NCBI GenBank assembly: GCA_964388665.1
Contig: CAYMBJ010000029.1
Location: 1 to 46,349, forward strand
Length of the DNA stretch: 46,349 nt
Direction: 5' to 3'
From: CALCCV01 sp964388665
Lineage (GTDB): Bacteria; Bdellovibrionota; Bdellovibrionia; Bdellovibrionales; Bdellovibrionaceae
Shown: positions 41,005 to 46,349 of the stretch, one piece after another
How positions within the stretch are numbered: the stretch's first letter is position 1
Layout of the letters: every line of letters starts with the position of its first letter
Made by a program: the position numbers and the translations under genes
The notes under the pieces: model-generated
The model's input: only the letters and a program-made list of their open reading frames with translations
Told to the model about the DNA's origin: nothing
Database searches by the model: none

Positions 41005-42422
41005 CTCATAAACTCTTTTACGTTGATGCCATATTTGCGAATTTTGCGAAGCAGAGTGTTCTTAGGAATGTTGGCGTGGGCTACAGTTTGATTGATCTTT
41101 CCCTTGTGCGCTTTGAGAGCGCTGACAATGAATTCCTTTTCCATCTCTTCTTTGAACTCTTCAAAATTCAAGGGCTGACCGGGTTGCGGCGCCATCTGAG
41201 ACTTAATCGATGTGTTGGCAAAACTGGTGGCGGCAGCAGAGATCGCTTCGGGAAGGCTCTGAGCGCTAATGGTGCTTCCCGACTCAACTATAAAGGCCCG
41301 CTCCACCGTATTTTCTAACTCGCGGATGTTTCCAGGCCATCTGTATTTTTTCAACAATTCCAAAGCCTCTTTGTCCACGCCAGAGATTTGATTTTCGTGG
41401 GTCTTGTTAAACTTTTTAATAAAGTGCTGCACCAAAGAAGTGATGTCTTCGCTGCGCTCACGAAGCGGCGGCATGTAAATGGGCATCACGTTGAGACGGT
41501 AAAAGAGATCTTCACGAAATTGTCCTTCTTCCATCATTTTTTCTAGATTGCGATTGGTTGCGGCGATGATGCGCGCATTGGTTTTAACTTCACGAGAGCT
41601 GCCCACCGGAGTGAATTTTTTTTCTTGGAGCACGCGCAGCAGTTTCACCTGCATATCTGGTTTGAGCTCGGCAACTTCATCCAAAAACAAAGTCCCTTGA
41701 GTTGCCGTCTGAAAGCGGCCAATTTTTCTCTCGACGGCGCCAGTGAAGGCCCCTTTTTCATGACCAAAGAGCTCGCTCTCCATCAGGTTTTCTGGGATGG
41801 CACCGCAGTTGAGGGCCACGAAGCTACCTGTTTTGCGCGGAGAATTGAAATGGATTGCCTTTGCCACAAGCTCTTTGCCCGTACCATTTTCACCACGAAT
41901 CAGCACCGTGGTTTCCACTTTGCAGAGTTTATAGATCAGATTAAAGACCTCGCGCATCTTTTGTGTATTGCCAACAAACTCGGAGTCGATGTCGTCATCA
42001 AAGATCGGATTCGAAAGAGCCAGATCCGAAACCATATCTCTGGCTTCCAGACACTTTTTGACAATTTCAGTTAAGGTCTGTGGGCGAATGGGCTTTTCAA
42101 CATAGTCATACGCCCCTTCGCGAATGGCAATTTTGGCATCCTGAAGGTTACCATGAGCTGTCATGATCACGACAAAAGTTTGTGGATCATCTGTTTTGAT
42201 TCGTGTCAGTGCCTCTAAGCCATTCATTTCTGGCATTTTGACATCCATGAGGACCAAATCAAAATTGCGATTGCGAATGCGTTCTAGGGCTTGAAGTCCA
42301 TTTTCGGCCTCTTCAATAGCAAAATCTATTTCTGGCAATGTGGAAGTCAGGATTGAGGCCACTGATTGACGTAACTCGCTTTCATCATCAACAATTAGAG
42401 TATTGAGTTTTTGGCTATTCAT
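41001..42422 (-). CDS. sigma-54-dependent response regulator, NtrC family
   Basis: Two-component transcription activator, 473 residues, that would open sigma-54 promoters using ATP. Receiver domain residues 1-120: 'LNTLIVDDESELRQSVASIL', phospho-acceptor Asp60 in 'DLVLMDVKMPEMNGLEAL', and the conserved Lys in 'YDYVEKPIRP'. AAA+ domain: Walker A 'GENGTGKELVAKAIH', sigma-54 contact loop GAFTGA in 'GHEKGAFTGAVERKIG', Walker B 'GTLFLDEVAEL', and arginine region 'LENTVERAF'. C-terminal Fis-type helix-turn-helix: 'KGKINQTVAHANIPKNTLLR'. The ATG at 42422 follows AAAGGAATC. It is 87 bp downstream of the sensor kinase gene on the same strand, so they form a pair. I found no convincing -24/-12 promoter in the window. 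Confidence 0.95.
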   Translation of the reverse strand: MNSQKLNTLIVDDESELRQSVASILTSTLPEIDFAIEEAENGLQALERIRNRNFDLVLMDVKMPEMNGLEALTRIKTDDPQTFVVIMTAHGNLQDAKIAIREGAYDYVEKPIRPQTLTEIVKKCLEARDMVSDLALSNPIFDDDIDSEFVGNTQKMREVFNLIYKLCKVETTVLIRGENGTGKELVAKAIHFNSPRKTGSFVALNCGAIPENLMESELFGHEKGAFTGAVERKIGRFQTATQGTLFLDEVAELKPDMQVKLLRVLQEKKFTPVGSSREVKTNARIIAATNRNLEKMMEEGQFREDLFYRLNVMPIYMPPLRERSEDITSLVQHFIKKFNKTHENQISGVDKEALELLKKYRWPGNIRELENTVERAFIVESGSTISAQSLPEAISAAATSFANTSIKSQMAPQPGQPLNFEEFKEEMEKEFIVSALKAHKGKINQTVAHANIPKNTLLRKIRKYGINVKEFMS

Positions 42423-42441
42423 ATCATGATTCCTTTCTCTG

Positions 42442-42474
42442 TGCCGCCTCGGCCGAAACTTGACTTGAAATTGG
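42442..42474. repeat. dispersed fragment of the GC-rich structured repeat
   Basis: 33 bp with 29 identities to the right end of the complete repeat at 13694-13726. It lies in the 86-bp gap between the kinase stop and the regulator start. Only the right terminal repeat is present, so it is a remnant or a minimal unit. It shows that the repeat is dispersed and not just a local duplication after actF. Confidence 0.6.
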
Positions 42475-42508
42475 TATAAGTCTTTCACAAGGCAATTTCG
42501 TCACCACC

Positions 42509-44401
42509 TTACCCCATTTTTTCTTCAAAAACCAAGGGCAAAGAAAATCCAATCTTGGTCCCTCGGCCCAGTTCACTGGTGAGCGTGACCTGCCCGCCAT
42601 GGAGTTCGACAAAGTATTTTACTAAATAAAGACCCAAACCTGAGCCGCGACTGCGAAGATCCTCGCCAGAGCCGCGGGCAAATTTATCCCACACAATCTC
42701 AATGTCCTCACCGGCTATTCCACGTCCATGATCGATCACATTGACTTTGATTTGGTCATTGGCTTCAAATGACTCTATCTCTACTTTGGATTGATGATTG
42801 GAATACTTGATGGCATTGTCTAACAGATTGATGATCACTTCTTTTATCAGGGTTCTATCAAACTCCGAAGTGAACATTGGTTCAAGGTTCAACACAATCT
42901 CGATGTCTTTTTCTTGGGCCAGGGGCTGCAATTGCTCAACGGCCTCGCCTATGAGTTCATTGATATCGCCAATCTCTGGGTAAATGCGAAAGGCTTGTGA
43001 CTCGACTCTCAATAGGCTCAGTATTGACCGAATGTATTTATTGAGCTCTTCGCCAGAGTGAGAGAGCACCTCAAGCTCCTTGCGAACGGCCTCACCCCGG
43101 GAGTCTGTTCTGAGGCGATTGACGACGGATTGAATCTTGGCAATGGGAGTTTTTAGATCATGTGAGATCAGGCTGACAAAGTTGTTCTTCAATTGTTCGA
43201 GCTCATGTTGTGCAGTTTGCTCACGTTGAAGTTCAAAAAAACGCTGTTCAATTCGCGAAGCTTGGTAGCCGGTCAAAACAAACCAAGTAAAGCCAAGTCC
43301 TGCAACAGTTGAAAATGCGGGCACCCAAATGTACAGACTGTCAAACACCCAGGCCGAGAGCGCCACGCACATTGTGGCAAACCAAATGATAAACACCAGC
43401 GAAATGGATTGCGGAAAGGAATTCAATATAAAAGCTGCAAAAAGGATCAATGTAATTAAGAACAGCGAGTAGTAGGGCCATGAGAAGCGCTGAATCCATC
43501 TGCCATTTAGTAGATTTTCAGCAATATGGGCGAGCAGCTCGCCACGGCTCATGCGGCCAATGGGAGTTTGCACGGGTGCAATAAGCTGCGAATCGCCGAC
43601 TAGGAGCACGTATTTGTCCTTGAGTACACTCATCTCAACTGAGCCGTTTAGGAGATCGCGAGCCCTATAAGTGGGAAAGGAGTCCGTCGGAGTATGAAAG
43701 TTAATTTTTAAGCTGCTGTTAACCGGAAAGCTTTTGCCAATAAAATTTTGAATAAAATGGGTCTCGCTTTCGCGTGCGGGATAGATCTTACGAATGACGC
43801 CGTCTTCATCCTTTTCCAAAGACAGCAGGCCGACATTGGATTGATCTATCTGTGTAAATGTGGGCAGCAAAATTTTTTCTGAATGCGAATAGGTTGCGGC
43901 CCAGGTGATCTTGGAATCTGTAAAGATTCGGGCCTCATCAGGGGTGACATCCAGTGGACCCAAATTCTCTCCAAAAAAGAGAGTGACTCCGATTCGTTTG
44001 GCCTCAGAATTGGTGATGGCCTTGAGGAGGCGCAACCAAAGATTTTGATTCCAAAAAAAAGCATCTGAAAACTCGGCTGTGTCACGGATCTCTGTGGCTC
44101 GTCCGGTGCGGTTTTCAAAACCAGGCAATATCAATTTTTCGTCAACCTCGACCAGCACAATGTCTGAGCTGATGGGTTTAAGTCCACGCAGACTAAAGCG
44201 TGTGTCATAGGAGTTTTTCTCATCATTGACGAGCAAAAAAGTGGCGACACCCCAGCACAAAATCACTCGCGAGAGGAGTCCACGTCTTTGATAAATTCGG
44301 CGACCGAGGAGGGTGAGCCTCAGCAAGAGGGCTTCCCAGGTCGATCGGTACAATTGCTGTTTCACGCGTTGCAAAATATATGATAAGACAAGGAATGACA
44401 A
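42509..44401 (-). CDS. CHASE2-domain sensor histidine kinase
   Basis: Membrane sensor kinase, 630 residues, predicted partner of the downstream NtrC-type regulator. Span 1 (about residues 45-58, 'VILCWGVATFLLVNDE') leads into an extracytoplasmic CHASE2 domain ('SYDTRFSLRGLKPISSDIVL', 'LKDKYVLLVGDSQLIAPVQT'). Three closely spaced spans follow, about residues 305-385 ('YYSLFLITLILFAAFILNSF'), typical of CHASE2 proteins. HisKA has His414 in 'FVSLISHDLKTPIAKIQ'. HATPase has the N-box 'EVIINLLDNAIKYSNH', G1 'DHGRGIAG' and G2 'GSGLGLYLVKYFVELHGG'. The start is uncertain: TTG 44401 gives the full frame but has no Shine-Dalgarno. The gene is divergent from ribF. The signal sensed is unknown. Confidence 0.93.
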   Translation of the reverse strand: MSFLVLSYILQRVKQQLYRSTWEALLLRLTLLGRRIYQRRGLLSRVILCWGVATFLLVNDEKNSYDTRFSLRGLKPISSDIVLVEVDEKLILPGFENRTGRATEIRDTAEFSDAFFWNQNLWLRLLKAITNSEAKRIGVTLFFGENLGPLDVTPDEARIFTDSKITWAATYSHSEKILLPTFTQIDQSNVGLLSLEKDEDGVIRKIYPARESETHFIQNFIGKSFPVNSSLKINFHTPTDSFPTYRARDLLNGSVEMSVLKDKYVLLVGDSQLIAPVQTPIGRMSRGELLAHIAENLLNGRWIQRFSWPYYSLFLITLILFAAFILNSFPQSISLVFIIWFATMCVALSAWVFDSLYIWVPAFSTVAGLGFTWFVLTGYQASRIEQRFFELQREQTAQHELEQLKNNFVSLISHDLKTPIAKIQSVVNRLRTDSRGEAVRKELEVLSHSGEELNKYIRSILSLLRVESQAFRIYPEIGDINELIGEAVEQLQPLAQEKDIEIVLNLEPMFTSEFDRTLIKEVIINLLDNAIKYSNHQSKVEIESFEANDQIKVNVIDHGRGIAGEDIEIVWDKFARGSGEDLRSRGSGLGLYLVKYFVELHGGQVTLTSELGRGTKIGFSLPLVFEEKMG

Positions 44402-44437
44402 GGATGCTCGCGATTGGGTAAGTTTTGCACTGTAACT

Positions 44438-45487
44438 ATGAATAATAATGATTTGAAGCCCTCAATAATTTCAAAAAGGCCATTTGCGATCACGATTGGG
44501 GTCTTTGATGGCTGCCATTTGGGGCACAGATTCCTCTTTTCGGAGCTATTGCGCATTTCAGAGGAGCACTCCTGGGATCCGGCCGTTGTTACCTTTGACC
44601 CTCATCCTGATGAGGTTGTTGTGACCAGCTCACCTGAGGGCGAGAATAGGCCCATCCGACGGCTATTTCAGCTTGAAGACAATCTCAAGATTTTGCGAGA
44701 ACTGGGATTCTCCCGCATTGAAGTGATCGCTTTTGACAAGCAAACGGCGACCCTCACTGCGGAGGAGTTTTTAGCGCAGCTGATTGTCCCTCGTTTTGAG
44801 CTCGGCGCTATGGTTGTTGGCTATGACTTTGCGCTCGGTAAAGGGCGCGAGGGCGACTCAGCCTTTTTACGCGACTGGTGTCGGCAGCGCAATGTGATGT
44901 TTCATCAAATCGGTGCTCAGAAGTGGGATGCGACAATGGCGCTGCCGGTCTCTTCCCAAGCCATTCCACCTGGATCCATCATATCGAGCTCGCTCATTCG
45001 CCAACTTCTTGATGTCGGCGCGGTGGAGGGAGCCAGTCGTCTATTAGGACAGCCTTTTTTTATGCGCGGGAAAGTAGAGATTGGCCAAAAATTGGGAAGA
45101 AAATTGGGATTTCCAACGGCAAACTTAAAGCGCCTGACACCGTATTTACCTAAAGTGGGTGTTTATGGCGGAGTTTGCAAAATCATGGAGGTCGGCAACA
45201 AAGGCGAAACAGAAGATTTCGTCGAATACCTCGCGGCAATCAATATCGGCTATCGCCCGACGGTCACTTCGGCTGCTGATGCTGAGCCGGTTCTGGAACC
45301 AAAGGTAGAATGTCACTTGCTGGATTTTAGCGGCGATCTTTATGGTCAAGAATTGAAAGTGGAGTTTCATTGCTTCTTGCGCGACGAAAAAGAATTTTCA
45401 AGCATTGACCATCTCAAGACGCAAATTTACTTGGATGTTGAGAAAGTTCGCCGCACAATAAAGCATGTTTCCACAATACCATTTTAA
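44438..45487 (+). CDS. ribF: bifunctional riboflavin kinase / FAD synthetase
   Basis: Makes FMN from riboflavin and then FAD, 349 residues. The N-terminal nucleotidyltransferase domain has 'AITIGVFDGCHLGHRFLFSE' (HxGH-type site), 'DPAVVTFDPHPDEVV', 'VGYDFALGKGREGD' and 'ISSSLIRQLLDVGAVEGASR' (compare ISSTxIR). The C-terminal kinase domain has 'GQKLGRKLGFPTANL', 'VGVYGGVCKI', 'AINIGYRPTV' and 'VECHLLDFSGDLYGQELKVE'. The ATG at 44438 was preferred over a TTG at 44414; neither has a strong Shine-Dalgarno. The 36-bp gap from the divergent kinase gene must carry promoters for both, or they lie within the coding ends. It overlaps the next gene by 23 bp. Confidence 0.94.
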   Translation: MNNNDLKPSIISKRPFAITIGVFDGCHLGHRFLFSELLRISEEHSWDPAVVTFDPHPDEVVVTSSPEGENRPIRRLFQLEDNLKILRELGFSRIEVIAFDKQTATLTAEEFLAQLIVPRFELGAMVVGYDFALGKGREGDSAFLRDWCRQRNVMFHQIGAQKWDATMALPVSSQAIPPGSIISSSLIRQLLDVGAVEGASRLLGQPFFMRGKVEIGQKLGRKLGFPTANLKRLTPYLPKVGVYGGVCKIMEVGNKGETEDFVEYLAAINIGYRPTVTSAADAEPVLEPKVECHLLDFSGDLYGQELKVEFHCFLRDEKEFSSIDHLKTQIYLDVEKVRRTIKHVSTIPF

Positions 45488-46295
45488 TTTAGGGCAAGCC
45501 TTTCCCTCAGCAAGCCGAGCACAGATGGCCCTTCAAGGACACGAAATCAACGATATGATATTGCCCGGCCCATTTGCAATTCGCAAAGACAACCAGTATG
45601 CCGAATTCTTGAATTTTATGAAGGAAAGCAAGGTCAGCTTTGTTCGTGTGGATTTTAAAATGTGGGAGCCCTTTGTCAATCATCCGTGGGCGTCTGCGGC
45701 GCTAGTGTCGCAGATTCGCGCGATTGATTCCATTGTGCTTCAGGGCGACAACCTCGTGCCTCAGCTGGCCTGGCCGCAGATCTTTAAGACCTATTTGATC
45801 ACCGAAACGCGCACCTTGAATACCAAGCAGGCGGCTTACATTGTCGGCGCGGGACCCTTATCAAGAATGACGGCTGCTGTGATGTTTCAATTGGGCTTTA
45901 AACAGCTTCGAATGATTCACCATGATTTGGGAGCCTTGGAGCAAGATTTAAAAATTTTAAGACGTGCCCTCCTGGGCCTAGATATGGATTTTGTAGAAAT
46001 TAGCAAAGTGACTCAGCAAGGGCTGCAGGGAAGTCTATTGGTGATTTGCGAAGATTTGACCGAAAAGAAGGATCTTAAGGCTGATTTAGCTTACTACAAT
46101 TTTATGTCCAACGACGGGATCGTGGTGGATTTGCGCAATTGGGAGCCCAACAATGTCCTTGCAGAAGAGGCCCATCGTGCGGGTCTTAAGGCGTTTTTGC
46201 CGTCCAAGTTTTGGCCGCGATATGAACATCATTGGATAAAAATGCAGAAAATAAATCTTTCTTTTGCTGACATCCAAATGGCTTGGCCAATATAG
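45465..46295 (+). CDS. shikimate dehydrogenase-like Rossmann-fold protein
   Basis: 276 residues, soluble. A nucleotide-binding signature 'AAYIVGAGPLSRMTAAVMFQ' sits near residue 127, followed by a Rossmann-like alternation. The C-terminus 'NDGIVVDLRNWEPNNVLAEE' and 'AHRAGLKAFLPSKFW' resembles the AroE tail (VDLxYxPxxTPLLxxA...G). The N-terminal half ('FLNFMKESKVSFVRVDFKMW') could match the AroE substrate domain, but the usual SxSP and NVTxPxK catalytic motifs are not clear. It may therefore be a divergent or non-catalytic relative. The ATG at 45465 overlaps ribF by 23 bp, implying coupling. Confidence 0.6.
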   Translation: MFPQYHFNLGQAFPSASRAQMALQGHEINDMILPGPFAIRKDNQYAEFLNFMKESKVSFVRVDFKMWEPFVNHPWASAALVSQIRAIDSIVLQGDNLVPQLAWPQIFKTYLITETRTLNTKQAAYIVGAGPLSRMTAAVMFQLGFKQLRMIHHDLGALEQDLKILRRALLGLDMDFVEISKVTQQGLQGSLLVICEDLTEKKDLKADLAYYNFMSNDGIVVDLRNWEPNNVLAEEAHRAGLKAFLPSKFWPRYEHHWIKMQKINLSFADIQMAWPI

Positions 46296-46349
46296 CGTAT
46301 TGACTCATGGGTAGATCGTACTTAGGAGCAGGGTGATATTTTATCCTGC

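Noticed and set aside
40995..41318. A 107-codon plus-strand frame antisense to the NtrC-type regulator
   Set aside because: It lies entirely within a well-supported AAA+/Fis coding region on the other strand and has no family features.

Overview
The window reads as chromosomal DNA of a Gram-negative deltaproteobacterium-like bacterium, most likely a member of the Bdellovibrionota. This is inference, not a database match. It rests on an alternative complex III operon next to System II cytochrome c maturation genes, a bacterial mevalonate operon behind the infC-rpmI-rplT ribosomal genes, a lipoprotein with an F-Q-N-C lipobox, many exported orphan proteins, and WaaF-like heptosyltransferases. 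Coding density is high, gene overlaps are common, and no phage, CRISPR array, rRNA or tRNA gene was seen.

Layout. (1) 52-2836: a tandem acetyltransferase-like gene and a PduO-type cobalamin adenosyltransferase on the minus strand, divergent from an N-formylglutamate amidohydrolase-like gene. (2) 2829-5983: ResB and CcsA/ResC, the haem ligation machinery for periplasmic cytochromes c. (3) 6185-13604: actABCDEF, encoding alternative complex III (quinol:cytochrome c/acceptor oxidoreductase), whose ActA and ActE carry six haem-attachment motifs that regions like (2) would serve. (4) 13605-13842: two copies of a GC-rich structured repeat. (5) 14011-17577: thrS, infC (with an AUU start), a 106-bp MITE-like element, rpmI and rplT. 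(6) 17624-23946: a mevalonate-pathway operon (type 2 IPP isomerase, class II HMG-CoA reductase and three GHMP-family proteins), ending in a fumarylacetoacetate-hydrolase-like gene.

(7) 24171-27688: a Sel1-repeat lipoprotein gene interrupted by an in-frame TAA, a convergent proline-rich exported protein, and a SohB-type membrane protease. (8) 27944-34178: a dipeptide/oligopeptide ABC importer in the order D-F-A-terminator-B-C. (9) 34210-40802: a minus-strand lipoprotein, then a plus-strand run of three exported or membrane orphan proteins and two family-9 glycosyltransferases, probably one envelope-related operon. (10) 40799-41004: a second MITE copy abutting another CTAG-bounded inverted repeat. 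(11) 41001-44401: a CHASE2 sensor kinase and an NtrC-type sigma-54 regulator on the minus strand. (12) 44438-46295: ribF overlapping a shikimate-dehydrogenase-like gene.

The most unusual sequence features are two families of structured repeats. One is a 106-bp element with perfect 26-bp terminal inverted repeats and an internal Shine-Dalgarno/ATG start. The other is a GC-rich element of about 124 bp with imperfect terminal repeats. Next come the nonsense-split lipoprotein gene, the AUU start of infC, an ATTGGAT motif cluster ahead of the peptide transporter, and a cysteine-rich N-terminus on one glycosyltransferase. I did not find a complete novel multi-gene system that I could defend; the repeats and the orphan envelope operon are the best candidates for new biology.
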